Assembly (NCBI GenBank): GCA_017448985.1
Contig: JAFSKL010000015.1
Coordinates: 1 to 44,802 of the forward strand
Length of the DNA: 44,802 nt
Source: Paludibacteraceae bacterium
Lineage (GTDB): Bacteria > Bacteroidota > Bacteroidia > Bacteroidales > Paludibacteraceae
Direction: 5' to 3'
Positions 1-8,071 of the stretch are shown here, piece after piece. The notes under the pieces are model-generated. The model had not been told where the DNA came from. It was given only the letters and a program-made list of their open reading frames with translations, and did not search any database. Every line of letters begins with the position of its first letter. Position 1 is the first letter of the stretch. The position numbers and the translations under genes are program-made.

Positions 1-396
1 AAGGACGGCGGCCATGGTACCGGGATTGGCTTCGCATGCCGCTTGCATGGCTTGTGCGCGCGCGGATACTAATAATAAGGCGTCCTCGAAACGTAGAGCT
101 CCGCAAGCGACGAGTGCACTGAACTCACCGAGGCTATGTCCAGCCACCATGTCGGGACGCTCGATAGTCATCAGCCGTTGCGCTACCACCGAATGGAGGA
201 AGACTGCCGGCTGCGTCACTTTGGTCTGCTTGAGGTCCTCTTCCGAGCCTTCGAACATGACATCGGTCAGCGAGAAACCAAGCAGCCTGTCGGCTGCCTG
301 ACACATCTCACGGGCCTCTTTGTGCGCATCGTAGAGATCTTTGCACATACCAGGGAACTGGCTACCCTGCCCCGGGAAAACAAATGCTTTTAACAT
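1..396 (-). CDS. fabD: Malonyl-CoA:ACP transacylase, N-terminal part (cut by window edge)
   Basis: Moves malonyl groups from CoA to acyl carrier protein, the entry step of type II fatty acid synthesis in the cytoplasm. I translated the minus strand from the ATG at 394-396; the frame stays open for 132 codons to the window edge, so the C-terminal half is missing. The protein begins MLKAFVFPGQGSQFPGM, the family's N-terminal FPGQGSQ motif. It also carries GHSLGEFSAL, whose Ser is the acyl-accepting nucleophile. It lies 58 bp downstream of atpK in the same direction and may be read through from the V-ATPase operon, although no functional link is obvious. No promoter of its own is visible in the gap. 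Confidence 0.93.
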   Translation of the reverse strand, partial: MLKAFVFPGQGSQFPGMCKDLYDAHKEAREMCQAADRLLGFSLTDVMFEGSEEDLKQTKVTQPAVFLHSVVAQRLMTIERPDMVAGHSLGEFSALVACGALRFEDALLLVSARAQAMQAACEANPGTMAAVL

Positions 397-411
397 AAAT
401 TAGAAATTTAT

Positions 412-447
412 GTAGTTTTCGTAGTTACATTTAATACGTAAACTACG
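412..447. repeat. 9-bp tandem array between fabD and atpK
   Basis: Units GTAGTTTTC and GTAGTTACA, then degenerate copies TTTAATACG and TAAACTACG. It fills the gap between the two genes. The same word (GTTTTCGTA) recurs in frame inside atpI at 2289-2315. Confidence 0.6.
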
Positions 448-454
448 TTTACTT

Positions 455-922
<468 letters not shown>

Positions 923-925
923 CTA

Positions 926-960
926 TAGTTTACTAGTCCACTAGTCTTCTAGTTTGCTAG
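926..960. repeat. 8-bp tandem array between atpK and atpI
   Basis: Units TAGTTTAC, TAGTCCAC, TAGTCTTC, TAGTTTGC and a trailing TAG. The array runs into the end of atpI, whose TAG stop (957-959, minus strand) lies within it. Confidence 0.75.
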
Positions 961-2738
961 ATTTTGAATGGCGTGTATTTCTTGCCGGAGCCTTCGTAGC
1001 CGACATTCTTGAAGTACTCGACGAAGGTCAGACGCAAAGGGTGAACGAACGCGCCCAGACACGCCATAAGCAGGTTCAAGACGTGACCGAAAGTGACAAT
1101 CAGCACAAAGCCGACAGCTGTACCCACATTCGGGTTCTCACCCAAGACCGTCATTCCCAAGTCATTGAACGCAGCTCCCAACATGGCACCGGCCATTCCG
1201 AGCGCATAGAGACGCAAGTACGAGAGCACATCACCCAAGATGCCGGTGGCCATCTGGTAAGTATCCCACAGTCCGGAACCGATATTGATAAGGGGATTGC
1301 GTCCGGGCGTATTGAAGATGAAGATACCCAAGGCCGAGATGGCGGCAATAACGATGAGGATGATCTGCGTCGTTTGCGGTCCCAGCACGGAAGTGGCAGC
1401 CAAGACCCCCGTGGCAATACCGCCGACGATGAGCAGGAGCCAACCCCAAGTGGAAGCCGTGGCGTGGAAGCCGTTTTGCTTGGTGTAACAGATGGCTTTG
1501 ACAGTCATGGCCAGGCAGATATGGAAGATACCGATGATCAACGCGAGCACCATCATGATATCATAGCCCATCCACATGCCGGAGCCATCTCCGAACCACG
1601 ATTTGAGCATAGGTGCTTTGGCCCATGCAGGGAACCAATCGGCCTGGTAGATATCGATGCCGAAGAAGGTTCCCGACAGATAGCCGACGACGGTACAACC
1701 GACACCAAGCGCCATGATGATGGGTCCAAGGCCTTCGAACATCTCGATACGCAGTTTCTCTTTGGCGATGAGCCATCCGATGAGGATGAGCGCGAGTCCG
1801 TAGCCTGCATCTCCTACGCAGAGAGCGAAGAAGAGGAGGTAGAACGGCGCCAATATCGGTGTTGGGTCAAACTCGTTGTAGTTAGGCCAGCCGTACATGC
1901 CGGTAAGCGGTTCGAAGAGTTTGGTGAACCAGTTATTGCGCAGTTTGATGGGTGTGGCGTCCTCTTTGTCCGGGTCCGTTTCCTCGTAATAGACTTGCGC
2001 TTCCGCCAGCATGGCGTTCAGTTCGGATTCTTTGTCTATCGGACAGAATCCTTCGAACAGGCACAAAGCGCCTTCCGCCAGTTTGTCGGTCGAAAGGGTC
2101 ACTCGTTGCCAGTCAATCTTCTGACGCGCTTCTTCAAGCTGACGCTTGAGGTCATCGATATTGGCGAGTTGCCAGGCCTCTATGCGCGCGTTGGCAGCAG
2201 TTAACAGGCCGTTGAGGTGCTCTACTTCCTGCAACCATTGTGCCTCGGATTTATCGGGGAGAGGCAACGGGGTTGCGTTGTTGTTGTTGTTTTCGTAGTT
2301 TTCGTTGTTTGCGTCGTTTATGACAACGAAATAGGTCTTGCCGTCTTTTTCGTTGACGGGAATTCCCCACTCTTCCCGGAAGGCCTTAGTCGAGCAGACG
2401 AAGCAATGCAGGGTGTAACCGGCGTCTTGCAGGGCCAGGATGCGTTGGGAATCAAAATCTCCCCAGACAGAAGCCTGCTGTGCTGCCGCTTTGGCATCGG
2501 CGATGCGTTGCTCGATGTTGGCGCGTTCCGCGATCAGCTGGTCCGGCGCACCTTGTTTGAGCAAACGGCGCAACTCGTCCTCGTGCTGCAAGGCCGCTTG
2601 GAGTGCTTCATCGTTCTCGATGAGTCCCGCCGCTTTTTGCGTGACATGTACCACACCTATTTCACGGAGCTGCTCCAGGAAAGGCTCGTAGTCACGATGG
2701 AAGACCAAGAAGGTGTATTTTTTCATTTGGGTAATCAT
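957..2738 (-). CDS. atpI: V/A-type ATPase subunit I (a-like stator subunit)
   Basis: Membrane stator subunit of the V/A-type ATPase (family of Vph1/NtpI), 593 residues. The N-terminal ~290 residues are hydrophilic and predicted coiled coil, forming the cytoplasmic arm that holds the peripheral stalks. The C-terminal half has about seven to eight hydrophobic helices, including YGLALILIGWLIA and LSYLRLYALGMAGAML. The latter holds the conserved Arg (LSYLRLYALG) expected to face the ring carboxylate. Its start overlaps the atpD stop by 4 bp (2735-2738), implying translational coupling. Around residues 141-150 an Asn-rich stretch, INDANNENYENNNNN, is encoded by a 9-bp tandem array (2289-2315) and looks like a late in-frame insertion into the arm domain. 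Confidence 0.94.
   Translation of the reverse strand: MITQMKKYTFLVFHRDYEPFLEQLREIGVVHVTQKAAGLIENDEALQAALQHEDELRRLLKQGAPDQLIAERANIEQRIADAKAAAQQASVWGDFDSQRILALQDAGYTLHCFVCSTKAFREEWGIPVNEKDGKTYFVVINDANNENYENNNNNATPLPLPDKSEAQWLQEVEHLNGLLTAANARIEAWQLANIDDLKRQLEEARQKIDWQRVTLSTDKLAEGALCLFEGFCPIDKESELNAMLAEAQVYYEETDPDKEDATPIKLRNNWFTKLFEPLTGMYGWPNYNEFDPTPILAPFYLLFFALCVGDAGYGLALILIGWLIAKEKLRIEMFEGLGPIIMALGVGCTVVGYLSGTFFGIDIYQADWFPAWAKAPMLKSWFGDGSGMWMGYDIMMVLALIIGIFHICLAMTVKAICYTKQNGFHATASTWGWLLLIVGGIATGVLAATSVLGPQTTQIILIVIAAISALGIFIFNTPGRNPLINIGSGLWDTYQMATGILGDVLSYLRLYALGMAGAMLGAAFNDLGMTVLGENPNVGTAVGFVLIVTFGHVLNLLMACLGAFVHPLRLTFVEYFKNVGYEGSGKKYTPFKI
2289..2315. repeat. In-frame 9-bp tandem array inside atpI
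   Basis: Units GTTTTCGTA, GTTTTCGTT, GTTTGCGTC, flanked by a GTTGTTGTT run that encodes poly-Asn. The unit closely matches the intergenic array at 412-447. Confidence 0.65.
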
Positions 2739-3367
2739 ACCGTTACCTCCTTTCTTCTAAGCTCTTCCGCTTCGCGGGCTTCTTTCTCGCGTTTGCCTTT
2801 CACTATTTTCTGGCTGGACTTACTTAGGTTCTCCTCATCTTCCATGAATCGTTTGATTTTACGGATCGCGTCCTGATATCCGGGTATCTGCACTTTCTCA
2901 AAGAGGTTCACTTTCTGCGTCGTTTTCTTGCGCGCATACTCGAGCAGTTCCACTTTGCGCTGCACGAACTCCTGCCGGATGCCCACATCTGCAATCGCTT
3001 TGAGTTGCTCAAAGCCGTCGGCAAACCATTTGGGACTGGAGAAAAGCGAGAACTCTTTGGTCGAATAGACCACTTCGTCCAGCACAGGCACTCGTACGCC
3101 GGCGATCTTCTTAACCGACATGCGCACATCGTCCACATGAATGAGCGAGGTGTCGAATTCTCCCCAAAGCGCAATCATCTGATCGTAGTCCCTGATGCGG
3201 CGCTCGACTTCCTGATTCAAGTCGTCGAGTTCTTTCTTTGCCTTCTTCACCTCGATACGCAAGGCTGTTTCCTTGCTCTGCAAAGTAGGCAAAGTTCGTT
3301 GCCGCATCTTCAGGTCCTTCTCCAGACCTTGGAGCGATGTCTTGTTAAACTGATAAGTTATTGCCAT
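2735..3367 (-). CDS. atpD: V/A-type ATPase subunit D (central rotor shaft)
   Basis: Central-stalk subunit coupling the A3B3 head to the ring, 210 residues, close to the family length. The sequence is dominated by two long charged helices: residues 1-70, starting MAITYQFNKTSLQGLEKDLK, and about 130-210, rich in Lys/Glu. These would form the antiparallel coiled coil of the shaft. The start lies 60 bp after atpB. The gap is a 7-bp array built on TTTACCA and TTTGGTCA-like words. Its last bases overlap the atpI start. Confidence 0.9.
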   Translation of the reverse strand: MAITYQFNKTSLQGLEKDLKMRQRTLPTLQSKETALRIEVKKAKKELDDLNQEVERRIRDYDQMIALWGEFDTSLIHVDDVRMSVKKIAGVRVPVLDEVVYSTKEFSLFSSPKWFADGFEQLKAIADVGIRQEFVQRKVELLEYARKKTTQKVNLFEKVQIPGYQDAIRKIKRFMEDEENLSKSSQKIVKGKREKEAREAEELRRKEVTV

Positions 3368-3370
3368 AAT

Positions 3371-3428
3371 TTACCATTTGGTCATTTACCATTTACCATT
3401 TATTTGGTCATTTGGCCATTTAGGTATT
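3371..3428. repeat. 7-bp tandem array between atpD and atpB
   Basis: Words TTACCAT, TTGGTCA, TTTACCA, TTTACCA, TTTATTT and degenerate copies fill the whole gap; nothing else is seen there. Confidence 0.65.
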
Positions 3429-4759
3429 TAATTTTTTGGCCAATATTGTTCAACGAGGGCTTGTTTGATGTTCACTTCTTCTGGCTTGAAGTACTTGCCG
3501 AAGAGCTGCCATGCGATGTCGAGCATCTGCACGGTATTGATGTTAACATCAATAGCCAGTATCTCGCGGCTGTACTCGCGTGCAAAGTCGAGACAGCGCA
3601 AGTCGTAGTCGGTCAGATCGAAACCGTTCTCTTTCTTGGTCTTGGCATTGGCGGCGTCGGCGTAGAGACGAACAGCTGCGTTCATCACTTGCGGATGGTC
3701 TTCGCGCGTCTTCTTGCCCGCTACCAATTGTTTCAGACGAGACAGCGAACGGAACGGATCGACGATCACTTTGCCGATATCGGAGTCACGGCGGAGGTAC
3801 AACTGCCCCTCTGTGATATAACCCGTGTTATCCGGAATGGCGTGCGTGATGTCACCTCCGGAGAGTGTGGTCACGGCGATGATGGTGATGGAACCGCCAC
3901 CTATCTCGGGCGGGAACTGAACGGCTTTCTCGTAGATCTTGGCGAGGTCCGAATAGAGCGAACCCGGCATGGAGTCTTTGGAAGGAATCTGGTCCATACG
4001 GTTCGAGACGATAGCCAAAGCGTCGGCGTAAAGCGTCATGTCCGTCAATAGCACCAGCACTTTTTCGTGCTTCTCCACAGCGAAATATTCCGCAGCGGTC
4101 AGAGCCATATCCGGAATGAGCAGTCGTTCTACCGGCGGGTTCTCGGTCGTGTTGACAAACGAGACGATATGGTCGAGCACGCCTGCATTGGAGAAGACAT
4201 TCTTGAAATAGAGGTAGTCGTCGTTGGTCAGACCCATACCTCCGAGGATGATCTTGTCCGCTTCGGCACGCAGGGCCACATTGGCCATGACCTGGTTGTA
4301 TGGCTGGTCCGGATCGGCAAAGAACGGAATCTTCTGTCCGGACACGAGCGTGTTGTTCAAGTCGATGCCGGCGATACCGGTAGCAATGAGCTCCGATGGC
4401 TGTTTACGACGAACGGGATTGACCGAAGGGCCACCGATCTCGATCTCTTTGCCTTCGATAGCAGGTCCGCCATCGATAGGATCGCCATAGGCGTTGAAGA
4501 ATCGTCCTGCCAGCTGGTCCGAAACCTTAAGACTCGGCGCTTTGCCCAGGAAAACAACTTCGGCGTTGGTAGGGATACCTTCGGTTCCCTGGAACACCTG
4601 CAGCGTCACCTCGTCACCGATGATCTTCACTACCTGCGCCAACTTGCCGTTGACCAATGCCAACTCGTCGTTACCTACTCCTTCGGCCTTCAAAGAACAG
4701 GTCGCTTTGGTAATCGCAGTTATCTGCGTATATATTTTCTGAAATGCCTTAGTAGCCAT
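3428..4759 (-). CDS. atpB: V/A-type ATPase subunit B (non-catalytic head subunit)
   Basis: Regulatory nucleotide-binding subunit that alternates with subunit A in the hexameric head, 443 residues. Family features are the N-terminal beta-barrel ending near FLGKAPSLKVSDQLAGRFFN, the segment GDPIDGGPAIEGKE, and LVSGQKIPFFADPDQPYNQV in place of a canonical P-loop, as expected for B. PGSLYSDLAKIYEKA and GDITHAIPDNTGYITEGQLY are also present. Start ATG at 4757-4759, preceded by a four-unit AATGAAT array that separates it from atpA. Confidence 0.96.
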   Translation of the reverse strand: MATKAFQKIYTQITAITKATCSLKAEGVGNDELALVNGKLAQVVKIIGDEVTLQVFQGTEGIPTNAEVVFLGKAPSLKVSDQLAGRFFNAYGDPIDGGPAIEGKEIEIGGPSVNPVRRKQPSELIATGIAGIDLNNTLVSGQKIPFFADPDQPYNQVMANVALRAEADKIILGGMGLTNDDYLYFKNVFSNAGVLDHIVSFVNTTENPPVERLLIPDMALTAAEYFAVEKHEKVLVLLTDMTLYADALAIVSNRMDQIPSKDSMPGSLYSDLAKIYEKAVQFPPEIGGGSITIIAVTTLSGGDITHAIPDNTGYITEGQLYLRRDSDIGKVIVDPFRSLSRLKQLVAGKKTREDHPQVMNAAVRLYADAANAKTKKENGFDLTDYDLRCLDFAREYSREILAIDVNINTVQMLDIAWQLFGKYFKPEEVNIKQALVEQYWPKN

Positions 4760-4762
4760 TTT

Positions 4763-4790
4763 AATGAATAATTAATAATGAATAATGAAT
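4763..4790. repeat. 7-bp tandem array between atpB and atpA
   Basis: Four units: AATGAAT, AATTAAT, AATGAAT, AATGAAT. The same word is used in the atpA/DUF2764 gap (6564-6591) and at 37889-37947. Confidence 0.8.
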
Positions 4791-4798
4791 ATCTCCAT

Positions 4799-6556
4799 TT
4801 ACGCCGCGATTTGCTTTTCTGCCAGGAGGGCATCGAGTTTGTTGCGGTAGTCTTCAAATTCCGGAGAATGGAACTCGCAGTAGTTCATCTGCTTGCAGAA
4901 GTTGATGACGCGCTTGAAATAGTCGATTACATCGAGGAAATTATCAAAGTCGTAGTCGTGCTTGCAGATGTCCATCACCATGCGCAACATGTATTGCTGG
5001 CGCTCCAACGGACACACGGCATCGATCTTGTCGAACGCGTCCTGCTGCAAGATGACGAAGTCAATCACTTCGGATTTCCAGAACTCCTCGTGGTAGTCCA
5101 CGGGCACACCGTCGTCACCGAGGATGTTGATCTGCTCCTGGATCTCTTTTCCGCGCTGCAGATAGGTTTTCATGTCATTGACCATCGGCAGCCAGTCTTT
5201 GTCGATGAGTTCGGAGATATAAGCCTCAAACTCCGGATATTCCACATACTTGGAGTACGAATCGATGGGATTCACGGCCGGGTAACGCTTACGGTCGGCA
5301 CGCGCCTGCTCGAGCGCATAGAAACAGCGTGCCACTTTCTTCGTACCCTCGGTGACGGGCTCTTTCAAGTTACCGCCGGCAGGCGAAACCGTTCCGAGGA
5401 AGGTGACCGATCCCGTGGCACCATTATTAAGGTACACATAACCCGCGCGTGAATAGAAAGCGCCGATGATGGCAGACAAGTCCATCGGGAAAGCATCCTG
5501 TCCCGGCAGCTCCTCCAGACGGTTCGACATCTCACGCAGCGCCTGTGCCCAACGGCTCGTCGAATCAGCCATCAGCAATACACGCAGACCCATCGAACGA
5601 TAGTATTCGGCAATCGTCATCGAGGTATAGACGGAGGCTTCACGGGAAGCGACCGGCATGTTTGAGGTGTTGGCGATGATGATAGTACGCTCCATCAGCT
5701 TGCGTCCCGTGTGCGGGTCATCCAGTTCGGGGAACTCGGTGAAGGTCTCCACCACCTCGTTGGCACGCTCACCGCAGGCAGCGATGATGACGATGTCCGC
5801 TTCTGCTTGCTTGGAGATAGCGTGCTGGAGCACGGTCTTACCCGTTCCGAACGGACCCGGGATGAAGCCTGTACCACCCTCGCAAAGCGGATTGGCCGTA
5901 TCGATGGTACGCACACCCGTTTCCAACAGTTTGAAAGGACGCGGTTTCTCGCGATACGCCAGAATGGCTTTCTTCACCGGCCATTTCTGAATCATGGTCA
6001 CTTCATGGTCCTGTCCTTCCGCATCGGTCAGTACGGCTATCACCTCATTGATGGTGTACTCGCCAGCGGATTTGATTGATTTCACCGTATAAATTCCATC
6101 GAAAGCGAACGGAACCATGATCTTATGCGGCTGATGATTCTCGTCCACTTCACCGAGCCAAGCGGCAGCTTCTACCTTATCGCCCACTTTGGCGAGAGGC
6201 TTGAAGGCCCATTTCTTCTCGGTGTCAAGCGGGAAGTTGTACTCTCCTCGTTTGAGGAACACGCCAGTCAGTTTGTCGAGGTCGTTCTGCAAGCCGTCGT
6301 AGTTACGGCTCAGCAGGCCCGGGCCAAGCGTCACCTCCAACATATGTCCGGTGAATTCGACCTTATTGCCCACTTTCAGGCCACGAGTGGACTCAAAAAC
6401 CTGCACATAGACATTGGCGCCGATGACCTTGATGACTTCCGCCATCAGCCTGGTCTCGTTGACATAGATGTAACAGATTTCATTTTGCGCAACCGGACCA
6501 TCGACGGCGACGGTCACCAAGTTGGCAATAATTCCTTTAACTTTTCCAGTTGTCAT
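4799..6556 (-). CDS. atpA: V/A-type ATPase subunit A (catalytic head subunit)
   Basis: Catalytic ATP-hydrolysing or -synthesising subunit, 585 residues. The P-loop GPFGTGKTVLQ lies near residue 235. Downstream are GERANEVVETFTEFPEL and the Walker B-like RVLLMADSTSRWAQALREMS, both typical of the A subunit. The non-homologous bulge expected only in A-type subunits is covered by residues ~115-185 (LGEVDENHQPHKIMVPF and following). The start is the ATG at 6554-6556. The gene follows the DUF2764 gene after an 85-bp gap that holds a 7-bp array. With B it forms the head, and with D, E, I and K the rest of the complex. Confidence 0.97.
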   Translation of the reverse strand: MTTGKVKGIIANLVTVAVDGPVAQNEICYIYVNETRLMAEVIKVIGANVYVQVFESTRGLKVGNKVEFTGHMLEVTLGPGLLSRNYDGLQNDLDKLTGVFLKRGEYNFPLDTEKKWAFKPLAKVGDKVEAAAWLGEVDENHQPHKIMVPFAFDGIYTVKSIKSAGEYTINEVIAVLTDAEGQDHEVTMIQKWPVKKAILAYREKPRPFKLLETGVRTIDTANPLCEGGTGFIPGPFGTGKTVLQHAISKQAEADIVIIAACGERANEVVETFTEFPELDDPHTGRKLMERTIIIANTSNMPVASREASVYTSMTIAEYYRSMGLRVLLMADSTSRWAQALREMSNRLEELPGQDAFPMDLSAIIGAFYSRAGYVYLNNGATGSVTFLGTVSPAGGNLKEPVTEGTKKVARCFYALEQARADRKRYPAVNPIDSYSKYVEYPEFEAYISELIDKDWLPMVNDMKTYLQRGKEIQEQINILGDDGVPVDYHEEFWKSEVIDFVILQQDAFDKIDAVCPLERQQYMLRMVMDICKHDYDFDNFLDVIDYFKRVINFCKQMNYCEFHSPEFEDYRNKLDALLAEKQIAA

Positions 6557-6563
6557 ATTGTTG

Positions 6564-6591
6564 AATGAATAATTAACAATGAATAATGAAT
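6564..6591. repeat. 7-bp tandem array upstream of atpA
   Basis: Units AATGAAT, AATTAAC, AATGAAT, AATGAAT. The rest of the 85-bp gap to 6641 shows no recognisable signal. Confidence 0.75.
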
Positions 6592-6641
6592 ATATCGCTA
6601 AGCGTCAAGTTTGATGCCTTTTTCTTAGCCTCAAGGGCACG

Positions 6642-7250
6642 TTAAAGGCGTATTCCTTTCTTCATATCGGCGACGAGTTCGCGGAAGATTTTTTCGCCTT
6701 CTTCGACGGTCAGGATGGCCCAACGATGGAGCATGACTGCCTTGAGATAGTACGCAAAGACCATCTCCGGCGAGAAGAAATCGAACTCCGTGCGCGATTG
6801 CAACCATTCGAAACGGATGGCATCCTGCGCTTTCTCGCGTTGCATCAGATCCTCGATAGCGGCCAATGCCAACATCTCCGCCCAATCGCCGGTCAGTTCG
6901 TTCAGTCCGAAATCCTTCTGCGTGGTGTGCGTGCGTAGCTGTTCCGCCACCTCTCCTTCCCCTACTATCTGCTGTCTGGCATCAAAGCCATGCTTGCGAC
7001 AGATCTGCGCTACCAGCACATTATTCATGTTCTGGTTGAACGCGAACCATTCCCGCACGAACTTGTTCTTGGCTTTCAGTCCTTCTGCCAAAACCTCCGA
7101 ATCCATCGGCTTTCGAAGCAAGTCCAGCAGCTGTTTGTCCGATGGCGACAGCAGTTCATCGAGCAACTCATCGAGTTTCTCGAGCGATATCGGAGCATCT
7201 GAACCCGCTTTCAGTTCCGGAAGGCCTGATAATAGATATTCGTAAGTCAT
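6642..7250 (-). CDS. DUF2764 protein of the V-ATPase operon
   Basis: A 202-residue soluble, mostly helical and acidic protein beginning MTYEYLLSGLPELKAGSD. I assign it to DUF2764 by its position and its N-terminus. The same slot between E and A is filled by such a protein in Bacteroidetes, spirochaete and chlamydial V-ATPase operons. No catalytic motif or membrane helix is visible. The operon has no gene for subunits C or F, so this protein may take over the role of the C subunit (the collar joining rotor and ring). That is an inference from gene content, not from sequence similarity. Confidence 0.8.
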   Translation of the reverse strand: MTYEYLLSGLPELKAGSDAPISLEKLDELLDELLSPSDKQLLDLLRKPMDSEVLAEGLKAKNKFVREWFAFNQNMNNVLVAQICRKHGFDARQQIVGEGEVAEQLRTHTTQKDFGLNELTGDWAEMLALAAIEDLMQREKAQDAIRFEWLQSRTEFDFFSPEMVFAYYLKAVMLHRWAILTVEEGEKIFRELVADMKKGIRL

Positions 7251-7254
7251 TTCA

Positions 7255-7282
7255 ATTTACGATTTACGATGTACGATTTAGA
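7255..7282. repeat. 7-bp tandem array between the DUF2764 gene and atpE
   Basis: Units ATTTACG, ATTTACG, ATGTACG, ATTTAGA. The last unit overlaps the atpE stop codon region. A decayed array of the same word also lies in the atpE leader at 7869-7897. Confidence 0.75.
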
Positions 7283-7862
7283 ATAAATCTTCGACTAACT
7301 GCGGACGGAGCATTTCTTTGAAATATGCGATGAATTCGGCATCTCCGAAGGCCAGTTTGTATCCGCCCTTGGCAGGCTGGATGGTGAAATCGGTCTTGAT
7401 TCCCTTCACCTCGCTGATCTTGACGCCTTTCTCCAAAAGGCCCTTTGCGTTGGCGGCAAAGTACTTCTTCAAAGCCTCGGCATCTTTGGTTTCGATTACC
7501 ACCTCGCCGTCTTTAGCCATCTGTTCAGCCAGTTTGGCTATCAATCCCTGCATGAACTTGGCGTCCGTAGTGGCCGCTTTCACACTGTCACCGGCAATCT
7601 TGTCGGTCAGCAGATTGGCGATCTCGGTCTTCACGGCGTTGACGCTCTGCTCGGCATACAGTTTGAGTTCTGCGCGTGTCTTCTTGTCCAGATCGGCCGA
7701 CTTGCGTTCCGCTTCTGCGATCAAAGCAGCCGCTTTCTTCTCAGCCTGCGCGATGATGTCAGCAGCCTTGGCGTTGGCTTTCTCCACGATTTGCTGCGCC
7801 TCCGCATTGCCTTTCTCTACGCCCTCCGCGTAGATTTTGTCCGTTAATTCTGAAAGATTCAT
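7278..7862 (-). CDS. atpE: V/A-type ATPase subunit E (peripheral stalk)
   Basis: Peripheral-stalk subunit, 194 residues. The first ~105 residues are an Ala/Lys/Glu-rich helix (VEKANAKAADIIAQAEKKAA and similar), and the globular C-terminal part would bind the top of the head. No separate gene for the partner stalk helix (G/H) is seen nearby. It is the first gene of the operon. A good promoter lies at 7919-7950, giving a predicted leader of about 53 nt. Confidence 0.88.
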   Translation of the reverse strand: MNLSELTDKIYAEGVEKGNAEAQQIVEKANAKAADIIAQAEKKAAALIAEAERKSADLDKKTRAELKLYAEQSVNAVKTEIANLLTDKIAGDSVKAATTDAKFMQGLIAKLAEQMAKDGEVVIETKDAEALKKYFAANAKGLLEKGVKISEVKGIKTDFTIQPAKGGYKLAFGDAEFIAYFKEMLRPQLVEDLF

Positions 7863-7918
7863 AATAGTATTTACGATTTACAAATTTGCTATTTACGATT
7901 GTTTGTTGAAAATCGCGG

Positions 7919-7950
7919 CAAAGGTACTAAAAAAAATTCAAATATGCAAG
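7919..7950 (-). promoter_or_regulatory. Promoter of the V-ATPase operon
   Basis: On the minus strand: a CTTG -33 box (7947-7950), 20 bp, TACCTTTG (7919-7926). This matches the Bacteroidetes sigma-ABfr pattern with one mismatch in the -33 box. Predicted start near 7915. Confidence 0.7.
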
Positions 7951-7976
7951 AAAATTGCATAAAAAATTCAAAATTA

Positions 7977-8008
7977 TTTGCATAATTGAAAAAAAAGTCG
8001 TACCTTTG
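7977..8008 (+). promoter_or_regulatory. Promoter of the 902-residue metallophosphoesterase gene
   Basis: TTTG (7977-7980), 20 bp, TACCTTTG (8001-8008): a perfect match to the Bacteroidetes housekeeping pattern. Predicted start near 8012, leader about 60 nt. It is divergent from the V-ATPase promoter, 26 bp away. Confidence 0.8.
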
Positions 8009-8071
8009 CGGCGATTTTGGTATAGCGCACACTATGCGTTGCATCGAAAATAACCCTAAAACAGTTATAAT

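Noticed and set aside
954..2204. Long plus-strand frame opposite atpI (416 codons)
   Set aside because: Shadow of atpI; the real protein on the minus strand has clear family motifs.
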